From JBCCCJ01 sp039029315 (GTDB lineage: Bacteria; Bacteroidota; Bacteroidia; J057), in assembly GCA_039029315.1 (NCBI GenBank), contig JBCCGK010000002.1:62001-126000 (forward strand): 64,000 nt of DNA, given 5' to 3'. Under the pieces are notes generated by a model, which ran no database searches, had not been told where the DNA came from, and was given only the letters and a program-made list of their open reading frames with translations. A program made the position numbers and the translations under genes. This document shows positions 8,883 through 16,686 of the stretch, in pieces. Position 1 is the first letter of the stretch. Every line of letters starts with the position of its first letter.

Positions 8883-10096
8883 CTAGATGGAGAAAGAGTG
8901 GTAGATATAATGATTGTTGAATGGAGAGTCCGGTGAACAGGGCAACGATCTGCGATCTGCAATAGTCGCTTTCGCTGAGATTCATCTAGTTCTCCCTCCA
9001 ATTCCAACACACGCTCAATATGATCGAGTTTCCCTTTGGGCTCTTCTCCAAGGCCTGCATCGGCAGGATATTCTTTGCTATGTTCCAAATGAACCCGTAC
9101 TTCGCGAAGATCCCAGCCTTTGCGATCTGCATACATCCGCAAGGTCATACCTGTACACGCGCCCAGAGAGGCCAACAGTAGATCATAAGGCGTCGGTCCC
9201 AAGTCATCTCCGCCAACAGATCGTGGCTCATCAGCCAGAAAACTATGCCTTCCCGCTACAATTTCTGTGGTATACCCTTTGGCACCCGTTCGAATAACAG
9301 CTTGTTTGTCTGTCAGCAATGGGGGTTTTTCTATCAAGTGTAAATAACGCACTGACCAGGCTGCAATCATATTTGCAACATAAAGGGAATCTTCTTTATC
9401 CATCAACAAATGATCTGCCCCATCGAGAGACAAATAACTTTTGGGATGCTTGGCTGCAATATATAGATCCCTGGCATTGTCGATTCCTACGACACGATCT
9501 TGAGGAGAATGTGTAATCAGTAGTGCCTTGCGAAGAGAAGGTAATAGTTCTGTGATAGAAGTGCGTTTGAGGTCTTCCAAAAATTGCCGCTTGATTCGAA
9601 AAGGTCTTCCTCCGATGGATACAGATGCTTCCCCATCTTCCATGATTCGTTTTTCCATGGCAGCAAACAGATGGGTAACATGCGTAGGATCTGCTGGCGC
9701 TCCAATCGTAGCAATGGCTTTCACCGAATCCAGTTGAGCTGCGGCAACCAAAACTCCAGCCCCTCCCAAAGAATGTCCAACAAGCATTTGAGGTGCCTCA
9801 TATTCTCTGGCCAAATACGCTGCACAATCGACAATATCATTGACATTCGTAGAGAAGTTGGTATCAAAAAATTCTCCCTCACTCTCGCCCAATCCAGCAA
9901 AATCGAATCGGAGCACGGCAAAGCCTTCTTGTGTCAGGGCGAGACTGATGTTCCGCTCTGCACGAAGATTTTTGCCACATGTAAAACAATGCGCAAACAT
10001 GGCATAGGCCAAAGGTGGAGAGGTGGGAGGAAATTCAAGAACCGCGGACAGGGTCAGGCCGTTGCGATTGGGAATGCGAAGTCGAAGGGATTTCAT
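8879..10096 (-). CDS. Bifunctional alpha/beta-hydrolase - OsmC peroxiredoxin fusion
   Basis: A 405-aa two-domain protein. Residues ~1-250 are an alpha/beta hydrolase with AHCFTCGKN near the oxyanion region, FDFAGLGESEG and the nucleophile elbow GHSLGGAG. Residues ~270-405 are an OsmC/Ohr domain with GGDDLGPTPYDLLLASLGACTGMTLRMYADRKGW and a second cysteine in ADRCPVHRTL; these two cysteines reduce organic hydroperoxides in OsmC proteins. The fusion is known in other bacteria and suggests detoxification of an ester or peroxide substrate. No signal peptide, so cytoplasmic. The downstream serine hydrolase overlaps by 4 nt. Confidence 0.9.
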   Translation of the reverse strand: MKSLRLRIPNRNGLTLSAVLEFPPTSPPLAYAMFAHCFTCGKNLRAERNISLALTQEGFAVLRFDFAGLGESEGEFFDTNFSTNVNDIVDCAAYLAREYEAPQMLVGHSLGGAGVLVAAAQLDSVKAIATIGAPADPTHVTHLFAAMEKRIMEDGEASVSIGGRPFRIKRQFLEDLKRTSITELLPSLRKALLITHSPQDRVVGIDNARDLYIAAKHPKSYLSLDGADHLLMDKEDSLYVANMIAAWSVRYLHLIEKPPLLTDKQAVIRTGAKGYTTEIVAGRHSFLADEPRSVGGDDLGPTPYDLLLASLGACTGMTLRMYADRKGWDLREVRVHLEHSKEYPADAGLGEEPKGKLDHIERVLELEGELDESQRKRLLQIADRCPVHRTLHSTIIISTTLSPSR

Positions 10097-10242
10097 AGGA
10101 GAGGGAATGAAGATTTGCAGGTCAAACTAAGGATTTTTTAGAGAGAAGAAAGGAAAATCACAGACATTTTGCCCAATTTTCACGGGTTTCATTTTTTCTT
10201 TCTAATTTTCGGACATACGCTTCTAATCAATTGCGACAGGAC

Positions 10243-11235
10243 ATGTTTACAACACTTCGGAACACCCTTGGCATGGAGGCCAAACTTTCTCATTATGGTG
10301 GCAGTCTTTCTTCTTTACGCGTTCCTACCAACAGTGGAGACGTAATCGATGTTGTATTGGGATTTGCCAAAGAGGAAGACTATCTCAGCAATCCTTCCTC
10401 CATGGGAGTCCTTGTAGGAAGATATGGAAACAGGATTGCTCATGGCAAATTTCATCTGGATGGACAGGCCTATCAGTTAGCCACAAATCTCCGAGAACAT
10501 CATTTACACGGAGGAAGTATGGGGTTTCAACGAAGGTATTGGCAGATCCTCCCTACTTCTTCAGCCAATCAACTAATCCTGGCACATGAAAGCACTGATG
10601 GAGAAGATGGATATCCAGGCCATCTTTCTGTTCAAGTGAGCTTTCGGCTGACAGATGACATGGGATTTCGAATTGAGTATGAAGCGAGGACCCAAGCACC
10701 AACTGTCATTAACCTTACCCATCACGCCTATTTCAATCTCGCAGGAAGCGGCCATGTACTAGATCATGAATTATGGCTGAATTCGGATCAAACCACCAGG
10801 GTAGATCCTTCTCTGATTCCAACAGGAGAGTTTGCAGATGTGCAGGGAACAGTGTTTGATTTTCGGACACCAAAGTTGATTGGAAAAGATATTCATGCGC
10901 CGGACCCACAGTTGCAGTATGGCAGCGGCTATGACCACAATTATGTTCTGAATGACTGGGATGGAAACTTCAGACATTTTGCTACTGTCAAAGAATTCAG
11001 CAAAGGGCTTGTCATGAAATGCTTTACCACTGAGCCAGGTGTGCAATTTTACTCTGCCAATCACTTAAGAGATACAAGAGGAAAAGGTGGGGTGAATTAC
11101 GAGCCATTCAGTGGGTTTTGTCTGGAGGCACAACATTATCCTGATTCTCCTAATCATCCGCATTTTCCCAGTACCGTTCTGAGACCGGGAGAGACCTACA
11201 GACAGACAACAGAATACCGATTCGAACACCAATAG
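10243..11235 (+). CDS. galM: Aldose 1-epimerase (mutarotase)
   Basis: A 330-aa cytoplasmic mutarotase that interconverts alpha and beta anomers of galactose, glucose or related sugars. Family motifs include VGRYGNRIAHGKF, NLREHHLHGG, the catalytic His in INLTHHAYFNLAGSG, YDHNYVLN and the region around TEPGVQFYSANHL; the catalytic Glu lies in FCLEAQHYPDSPNHP. The first ATG of the frame is 10243; an upstream in-frame TTG at 10231 is less likely. A second, lipoprotein version of the same family lies at 37574-38719. It ends 3 bp from the stop of the convergent TPR gene. Confidence 0.92.
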   Translation: MFTTLRNTLGMEAKLSHYGGSLSSLRVPTNSGDVIDVVLGFAKEEDYLSNPSSMGVLVGRYGNRIAHGKFHLDGQAYQLATNLREHHLHGGSMGFQRRYWQILPTSSANQLILAHESTDGEDGYPGHLSVQVSFRLTDDMGFRIEYEARTQAPTVINLTHHAYFNLAGSGHVLDHELWLNSDQTTRVDPSLIPTGEFADVQGTVFDFRTPKLIGKDIHAPDPQLQYGSGYDHNYVLNDWDGNFRHFATVKEFSKGLVMKCFTTEPGVQFYSANHLRDTRGKGGVNYEPFSGFCLEAQHYPDSPNHPHFPSTVLRPGETYRQTTEYRFEHQ

Positions 11236-11238
11236 CAA

Positions 11239-12084
11239 CTATTTCTTACGTTTGGCGGTATTTTTCTCCATCTGATTGAGCAGTTCCTGATAGAGGCCGG
11301 CTCTTTCCTTGATGATTTTGTCTTCAGCCAAACGGTAGGCTCTTCTATATCCTCCAACAAAATAGCGCTGATACCAGGGAAAAATACTCACCAGCGCATC
11401 TACCAGAGATAGATTGACAGTGGTATACCCAAACAAGACCCCCAATCCCCCCACCAGAAGGAGGGAATTGATCGCATCCTTGTATTCTCCACAATACAAC
11501 TGCCCCAAACCTGGCAATACCGCACTCATGATTCGGACTTTGTTTGGGTTGAAGCGCTTCAAACGATGATTTTGCTGAAAGATATTCTCTATTGCGGCGA
11601 TGATCTCCGTCTCTGAAGGATCAATCATCCCGAGAAAATAGGATTCTGCCTGATCAAAATCTGCTTGCTGAAAGGCAATGATTCCTTGGTAGAAGGCTTG
11701 TTTTCGAAGAAAATACCCTGTCTCAGCGTCCAGGTTGAATAATTCTACTTTGGCATACTGATACTGGCCTTCCAGCATAAAGGCTGTCGCTTTCTTGAAT
11801 AGCAATTCATTCCGAAGGCTGTCGTTGTGCTCATTGGCGTAGGCCAAATCCAAATAGGAATGTGCAGCCTGAGCATTACCAGTCGCCAGATAACAATTGG
11901 CCAGCGGTTCGAATACCTCATTTCCTGCCTGATTGATCCCAAAGAACAAGACTCTTCTGTAAGCTTTGATAGCGCCTTCGTACTCTTTTGCTTCGTATTG
12001 CTCTTGTGCAAATGCCAATGTCTGCTGAAGTGTCTGCGCTGGCAGAGTCAAGGGAACCATCAGTAAGATCAGCCAAACTTTCAT
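11239..12084 (-). CDS. TPR-type membrane protein, paralogue of its upstream neighbour
   Basis: A 281-aa protein with a signal peptide (MKVWLILLMVPLTLPAQ), TPR-like helical repeats through about residue 170, and a C-terminal hydrophobic part with MSAVLPGLGQLYCGEYKDAINSLL. The 'PGLGQxYxGxxKD' motif is shared with the neighbour at 12091-12921 (PGLGKIYAGYWKDGLFSLL) and with other Bacteroidota membrane proteins of unknown role. It is the last gene of a four-gene minus-strand operon, 6 nt after its paralogue. The gene probably resulted from tandem duplication. I cannot assign a function. Confidence 0.75.
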   Translation of the reverse strand: MKVWLILLMVPLTLPAQTLQQTLAFAQEQYEAKEYEGAIKAYRRVLFFGINQAGNEVFEPLANCYLATGNAQAAHSYLDLAYANEHNDSLRNELLFKKATAFMLEGQYQYAKVELFNLDAETGYFLRKQAFYQGIIAFQQADFDQAESYFLGMIDPSETEIIAAIENIFQQNHRLKRFNPNKVRIMSAVLPGLGQLYCGEYKDAINSLLLVGGLGVLFGYTTVNLSLVDALVSIFPWYQRYFVGGYRRAYRLAEDKIIKERAGLYQELLNQMEKNTAKRKK

Positions 12085-12090
12085 GCGGAC

Positions 12091-12921
12091 TTATAAATAA
12101 AGGCTTAACATTCGGCGAACCTGGTGCAGGACATTGTGTGTATTCTGTGTATTCTTTCTTCGAGCTGCTTTTGCAGAACCATACAGATTTCCCAAATAAA
12201 AACCTGCAGCAACACCGGTATATGCCCATCCGTGAATGCTGTCAGTTCCTTTGTTTTGGAATCCGCGATAAGCTTGCCAGGCACTAATTCCTGTAAATAG
12301 AAGAGAAAACAGGCCATCCTTCCAATAGCCAGCATATATTTTTCCCAAACCTGGAACTGGCACTGACAACATGACTGCCAAAGCAGGACTTCTTCTTTTG
12401 ATGCCAAGTCCTTTATCCGTAAGTGCCCGATAGGCACCATATGCAGGATGTTGCATGGGCAGGTCTGTCAGCAGGCTGTCAGAGCCTGACCAATTGGTGC
12501 GCAGCAGTTCAGTACTAATCTGGAGAAATCTTAGTTCTGCCAATGGCATGGAATCTGTCACAGCAAAAAAAGAGGCAGCAGCATCCAGGTCTTCCTGAAT
12601 AAGCAGCACACGGCCATATTCAGAGCCAAACTGCCCTGGCATCCTTTCCAAAGCTGGAAACAGTCGTTCGAGATGCTTTTTGCTTCTTTCGGAATGACCT
12701 CCCAGCCGATATGCGCGAATCAATTGCAGTTGAATGGCAGCTGAATCTGGCGCCAGGAATAGGACCCGTTCGTATTCTTCCGCAGCCAGTTTATACTCCC
12801 CTGATTTGAACAAATAGGAAGCAAAAGCTGCAGAGTTATTCAAATCGTACAAATCCTGGGCATAAAGGCCTACTCCCAACAGGCTGAATCCCGAGCATAT
12901 ACATAGAATTAATGTCTTCAT
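12091..12921 (-). CDS. TPR-type membrane protein, paralogue of its downstream neighbour
   Basis: A 276-aa protein with a signal peptide (MKTLILCICSGFSLLGVGLYAQ), TPR-like repeats (YKLAAEEYERVLFLAPDSAAIQLQL) and a C-terminal membrane region with SVPVPGLGKIYAGYWKDGLFSLLF followed by a second hydrophobic segment. An in-frame ATG 33 nt upstream exists, but the start at 12921 gives a clean signal peptide and an ATGA overlap with the yidD stop. That overlap suggests translational coupling with yidD. The function is unknown. Confidence 0.75.
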   Translation of the reverse strand: MKTLILCICSGFSLLGVGLYAQDLYDLNNSAAFASYLFKSGEYKLAAEEYERVLFLAPDSAAIQLQLIRAYRLGGHSERSKKHLERLFPALERMPGQFGSEYGRVLLIQEDLDAAASFFAVTDSMPLAELRFLQISTELLRTNWSGSDSLLTDLPMQHPAYGAYRALTDKGLGIKRRSPALAVMLSVPVPGLGKIYAGYWKDGLFSLLFTGISAWQAYRGFQNKGTDSIHGWAYTGVAAGFYLGNLYGSAKAARRKNTQNTHNVLHQVRRMLSLYL

Positions 12922-13343
12922 TTTGGTTGTTGCTCGGGTAATGAATGTTGCCAATTATGCACAGGGTCAAATAACAATCCTGTTTGAGGATGGCGGGAAT
13001 ATTCTTTTGGACTCATACTATTGCATCTGGAAAACCTATCAAAAAAATTCACTCCACCTACAATTACTCCTTGCCGCTTGATCGCCTCCAGCGCGTATAC
13101 AGAACAGGAAGGTGTAAAGCTACACGCAGCGATATCTTGGGAAGAGATAAAGGATTTATACGCGAGAAACAATCTGGAAAATACCCATTCATACTCAGAG
13201 GAATTGTTCTTTGCTATCTCCCATGAATGCTGTTTCGCAGGGACAGGGTTCAATTGGCGGAATTGTTCTATATCTGCTACACTTTGCGAGAATAATGGCA
13301 GCATGCTACTGAGCAGGAACAGGGTAGGTATAAAAGGTTTCAT
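12918..13343 (-). CDS. yidD: YidD-family membrane protein insertion factor with a signal peptide
   Basis: A 141-aa protein whose core FISSQDIAACSFTPSCSVYALEAIKRQG matches the YidD signature (CRFxPTCSxYAxEAIxxHG), continuing with FFDRFSRCN and FDPVHNW in place of 'RCHP...YDPVP'. Standard YidD is a ~70-110-aa cytoplasmic-face membrane protein that helps YidC insertion. This copy starts with MKPFIPTLFLLSSMLPLFSQ, a signal peptide, and has ~50 extra residues before the core, which would place it outside the cytoplasm. The start overlaps the LolA-like gene by 38 nt and the stop overlaps the next ATG (ATGA). A longer frame from 13406 exists but loses the N-terminal signal. Confidence 0.85.
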   Translation of the reverse strand: MKPFIPTLFLLSSMLPLFSQSVADIEQFRQLNPVPAKQHSWEIAKNNSSEYEWVFSRLFLAYKSFISSQDIAACSFTPSCSVYALEAIKRQGVIVGGVNFFDRFSRCNSMSPKEYSRHPQTGLLFDPVHNWQHSLPEQQPK

Positions 13344-14028
13344 CCTGCATCTGGTTAAGGGTGATGTTCCGATAGGTGGTAATTTGCTTGCGTTCAGTTC
13401 CTCCATGATAAGTCAGTGCTATGATTTCTGTAGGGAAATGAAGTCCGCTAATCAACTCATATTTCCTAAAAAACTGCTTTGCAATGATATCGCCTCCTGG
13501 ATTCAGGGAAATTAACCCATACAACTGTTTTTGTTTTTGAGAGAGAATCATTTTTCCATGCGTATCTGCATAATCTTCTGGTGGAAGCCAGGAAGAAATC
13601 ACCATTTCTCCGTCTTTGTCCACATCTGTCATTTTGTAAGGGGTCTGTCTAAGTCCAAAGTATGGCAACTCCCCACTTAGACATAGACTCAAGACTGAGA
13701 ATTTTGTGATATTCATATTGGGCAATTTCTCTACCAGTGAGTCTGCTTCGATCTTGTAGAGAAAAGAATCCGTAGAAATAAGGATTTCTGCTTTGGGGAA
13801 GGTGATGTTGTAAACAATCTTGTTTTGAGATTTGTCGAAATACACTTTCCCCATTGTAAGGCTAGATCCTCCATCTCCTGTTTTTTCCTTCATGGAGAAG
13901 TCAGCCTCTACTCTGGTGTACACTGCCTGCGCGCTTAGACTTGCGTAGAAAAAGGTACCAAACAGAAATAAAAGGCATGGCAATAGAGGGAATCCTAATG
14001 AGAAAGAGTCAGGATAACGGTTAATCAT
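13306..14028 (-). CDS. LolA-like periplasmic protein
   Basis: A 240-aa exported protein with a signal peptide of about 34 residues (LLPCLLFLFGTFFYASLSAQ). The mature part has alternating beta strands, such as GKVYFDKSQNKIVYNITFP, DSFLYKIEADS and DGEMVISSWLPP, that resemble the half-barrel of LolA-type lipoprotein carriers. The match is by fold pattern rather than a decisive motif. An in-frame ATG at 14073 is possible; T-rich TATATTTTTTTG just before 14028 favours the shorter form. It is the first gene of an operon with yidD and two TPR membrane proteins, so a role in envelope assembly is likely (inference). Confidence 0.65.
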   Translation of the reverse strand: MINRYPDSFSLGFPLLPCLLFLFGTFFYASLSAQAVYTRVEADFSMKEKTGDGGSSLTMGKVYFDKSQNKIVYNITFPKAEILISTDSFLYKIEADSLVEKLPNMNITKFSVLSLCLSGELPYFGLRQTPYKMTDVDKDGEMVISSWLPPEDYADTHGKMILSQKQKQLYGLISLNPGGDIIAKQFFRKYELISGLHFPTEIIALTYHGGTERKQITTYRNITLNQMQDETFYTYPVPAQ

Positions 14029-14138
14029 ACACAAAAAAATATAGTCAATCTTATTGACAACCCATGTAAGCATTAGTTGCAGGTGGCCAACAAGATTGAC
14101 AATCGACTTAGAATTGAAATCGTTTTGAAGCGATCGAT

Positions 14139-14591
14139 CTACAATACACTACGATAGTAGAGTGCACTTGCAATCCCACTCCAGATCACGTTTCCAATGA
14201 CACCAAGCCAGAAAGAGGTTTTTTCATCAGAAGATTTGTTTTGGTTAATTCCGACAACAAAAAATCCAATTGGGCAGCAAAGGAATCCCCATGCAAAGGA
14301 AATCCAGTCCATGTCATCAATTGAGAATGCAGGCGCTACCAATGTTTCTTCAGATAGGTTTCCAAGGTTAAGCTGATTCAACATACCGGCCTGAGATTCG
14401 CGCAGATCTGTCAGGGATTGCATTTCATTGTCCAGGAGGTAGTTCTCCAATTGATCCAGATCTTGGAAATCAGATTCCAATTGTGATTCATCCAGGTCAA
14501 AAAGAGAAGCATTGGCTTCTGGGCCATTTGCAAAAACAGACACTGCAGTGATCATCATGAATAGCTGCAAGAGAATAAATGATTTTCTCAT
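14139..14591 (-). CDS. Small exported membrane protein of unknown function
   Basis: A 150-aa protein with signal peptide MRKSFILLQLFMMITAVSVFA, an acidic Leu/Asp/Glu-rich middle (DLDESQLESDFQDLDQLENYLLDN), then two hydrophobic helices (ISFAWGFLCCPIGFFVVGI and FWLGVIGNVIWSGIASALYY). The CCPIGFFVVGI element recurs in small Bacteroidota membrane proteins I have no name for. It stands alone between the LolA/YidD operon and the next small gene. The clean signal peptide and unskewed composition support a real gene. Confidence 0.7.
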   Translation of the reverse strand: MRKSFILLQLFMMITAVSVFANGPEANASLFDLDESQLESDFQDLDQLENYLLDNEMQSLTDLRESQAGMLNQLNLGNLSEETLVAPAFSIDDMDWISFAWGFLCCPIGFFVVGINQNKSSDEKTSFWLGVIGNVIWSGIASALYYRSVL

Positions 14592-14720
14592 TGGGTTTAG
14601 GGTTTATGTGTGGACTTAAAAAAAAATATTGATGCGAACATCGAATCAAATGTATGGAAAGGAGACCTATTATGCAAAGGCTGTTGAATAAGCGTGGTGA
14701 ATAAGTTATTTACTGGCACA

Positions 14721-14756
14721 ATAAAAGCTGCCCAAGGAATGAAATTCCCTGGGCAG
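14721..14756 (-). terminator. Intrinsic terminator downstream of the 62-aa gene
   Basis: CTGCCCAAGGAAT (14728-14740) pairs with ATTCCCTGGGCAG (14744-14756) with one mismatch and a 3-nt loop. Read on the minus strand the stem is followed by CTTTTATTG, so it terminates minus-strand transcripts. Confidence 0.75.
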
Positions 14757-14790
14757 TAATTCAATGGTTACTGAAATGGTCCACAGAATC

Positions 14791-14979
14791 CTAACGGATC
14801 AGCATAACAAGGCTAATCAGAAAGAGTCCAACCAATCCTATGGTAACAACGCCAATCATTTTACATACCTGTCTCCATTGGTAAGCCCGATAGCGCTTTG
14901 TGTGGTGATCAAGTCCAGATGTTGTGGCATTAGAAGTTGCCAAAGATTGCGTGGAAACAGAAACAGTGTTGGTAACCAT
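14791..14979 (-). CDS. 62-aa tail-anchored-like membrane protein, unknown
   Basis: A 62-residue frame with a Ser/Thr-rich N-terminus, a basic middle (HHTKRYRAYQWRQVCK) and one C-terminal hydrophobic helix (MIGVVTIGLVGLFLISLVMLI), so a small single-span protein. Support is the membrane helix with positive residues before it, an A/T-rich leader and a strong minus-strand terminator 35-70 bp after the stop. I cannot name it, and a spurious frame is not excluded. Confidence 0.5.
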   Translation of the reverse strand: MVTNTVSVSTQSLATSNATTSGLDHHTKRYRAYQWRQVCKMIGVVTIGLVGLFLISLVMLIR

Positions 14980-15280
14980 ACGGTAAAAAAATTACTAGTG
15001 GCCTTCTTCTCAGAGCATTCGTCCCTACATGCTCCTCCTGAACAAAGGACATGCCAGCTGAAGGCCGAACTGTAACAGACTCTGTTTCAATGGTTCATAT
15101 CCAGGCATGAATGGAAAAAGATTCTCAAATCGAGAATCCTTCTTTCATTTTGAAAAAAATACACCTCTGCCTTCCACCAAACTCCCGGGAGGAAACAAAC
15201 GAATCAGAGAGAATCCTCTGCTCTGTGTAGAGGAGAATATCTACCGACCATGGAATCTATCTATCTTCTTTCGTGAAGAG
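14980..15280. other. Gene-free 301-bp gap with one terminator
   Basis: No plausible gene. It holds the 3' untranslated region and terminator (15115-15138) of the lytic-transglycosylase-like gene that ends at 15281, and the presumed promoter region of the 62-aa gene, where I see no clear -33/-7 pair. Confidence 0.6.
15115..15138 (-). terminator. Intrinsic terminator of the first transglycosylase-like gene
   Basis: GATTCTC (15120-15126) and GAGAATC (15132-15138) form a 7-bp stem with a 5-nt loop. On the minus strand it is followed by TTTTT, about 140 nt after the stop of the gene at 15281-16546. Confidence 0.75.
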
Positions 15281-16546
15281 TTATTCTGTCAGCAAATCGT
15301 CTGGAATAGGCTCCATTGTAGGAATGGCAAGCATCACTGCTGTATCCTTTGCAGATGGAACATCAGCGTATTGGACAGAGTCGGAGGTCTGCCGTTCTAC
15401 CCACACTTTTGTCTCCTGACAGATAGAGTCCGGAAGTTGGATCATAATCCGATCCAGTTCCAACAAGGAAGCCAAGGCCAATTGGGAGTAATTTTGAGAA
15501 GCATTCTTAAATCCTCCAACCTCCGTTCGCCAAATGTCCCTGATCAAAGGAATCCCGCCATTTCTGGCCTGAAGTTTTTCCAAAACAGCATCAACATTCC
15601 CTGCTCCTGCATGATAGGTATGCAAGACCATGAGACGAAACCAAAGATCCGACTCACGAAAAGGAATGTGTCGCTTTCGCAAAATTCTTCGTGTTTGGGG
15701 CACACAGGTTCTGGCAATCAAATCCGCGGCTGCAGCTGCGGCTTTGTCAAAAATGCCTCGCTCATCCACGCTATCATTGACAATCAAACCATGTTCAATG
15801 GCCACCTGTTCCATCAATTGAAAGGATCCATAAGCCCCTACAGGTGAGTAATGGAGGTTGCCAGGACTTTCGATCAGAAGAATGGCCTGTGCATACCAGG
15901 GGTCTACACCTAGATGATGAAAAATTTCAACCCCGCGAGCAACACTTGGCAGGGCGTCTCTAAATTTATAATAATGTCTTTTTCCTGCTGTAGAATAGAG
16001 ATGTGTATCTTCATTCATGTTCTTGGCAGCCAATAGGCTATCTTTCCACATTTGTTGTTGCTCCTCGCTCATCGATACCCACTCTCTATAGGGAACGCTC
16101 GACAAAATCTCTCTGGTCTGAGGAATGTTGATCAGGCATGTATCTCTGGACATCGTAATGACTCTTCTCCAAAACCTGGTTTGGGGAAGGGTGTCCCATC
16201 TTTCCAGATAGATCAACGAATCTTTGACGACCTTGATACAGTTTGAATATGGAATAGGAGAAATATCCAGATCAAAACTTGCCTGCAATAGTGTATCCCA
16301 GGAAGCATCCGGGATCAAGGCACCGCCTATCTGAATATTTCCAAGACTATCATTGTCATACAAGGTGAGCGCAATTCCAGGTGCATATACAGTAGGCATG
16401 CCTGCCTGCATATGTGCGATCCCTTCAGGATTTCTGGCTCCCAAAGCATACCAATACAAGGGGATACAGACTGTCAGAAAGAATCCGGAAAACCAAACAG
16501 GAGTAAGCTTCTTTTTCACGACCTGGTAATTAGGAGTGCGCCTCAA
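15281..16546 (-). CDS. Lytic-transglycosylase-like protein (SLT/GH23 type), paralogue 1 of 3
   Basis: A 421-aa membrane-anchored protein. An N-terminal helix (PVWFSGFFLTVCIPLYWYAL) is followed by a domain with WDTLPQTRFWRRV and NIPQTREIL, then an SLT-like fold with VDPWYAQAILLIESPG (the Glu would be catalytic), GAYGSFQLM, DLWFRLMVLHTYHAGAGNV and NASQNYSQLALASL. GH23 enzymes cleave peptidoglycan to 1,6-anhydro products. All three motif blocks recur in the genes at 18323-19264 and 20803-21795. The first codon here is TTG; a GTG at 16519 is an alternative, and the next ATG lies beyond the membrane helix. This copy has ~90 extra N-terminal residues compared with its paralogues. Confidence 0.75.
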   Translation of the reverse strand: MRRTPNYQVVKKKLTPVWFSGFFLTVCIPLYWYALGARNPEGIAHMQAGMPTVYAPGIALTLYDNDSLGNIQIGGALIPDASWDTLLQASFDLDISPIPYSNCIKVVKDSLIYLERWDTLPQTRFWRRVITMSRDTCLINIPQTREILSSVPYREWVSMSEEQQQMWKDSLLAAKNMNEDTHLYSTAGKRHYYKFRDALPSVARGVEIFHHLGVDPWYAQAILLIESPGNLHYSPVGAYGSFQLMEQVAIEHGLIVNDSVDERGIFDKAAAAAADLIARTCVPQTRRILRKRHIPFRESDLWFRLMVLHTYHAGAGNVDAVLEKLQARNGGIPLIRDIWRTEVGGFKNASQNYSQLALASLLELDRIMIQLPDSICQETKVWVERQTSDSVQYADVPSAKDTAVMLAIPTMEPIPDDLLTE

Positions 16547-16686
16547 AAAATATCTAGCTGGTGATACTAAAATAGTTCAATCAGCATAAATATTTTTGAC
16601 CTTCAGGGCAAATGGTAGATACCACTCCCTCAACATCCAATGCTGGTGGGTGAATGGGATTGCAGGCAAATCGGGAAAAATGCTTC

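Noticed and set aside
15107..15847. 246-aa plus-strand frame over the first transglycosylase-like gene
   Set aside because: Antisense to a gene with clear conserved motifs and spanning its terminator; no recognisable features.
16591..16598. Consensus -7 element TATTTTTG on the plus strand
   Set aside because: Flanking genes are both on the minus strand and no gene follows on the plus strand; no -33 element. Likely chance in A/T-rich sequence.
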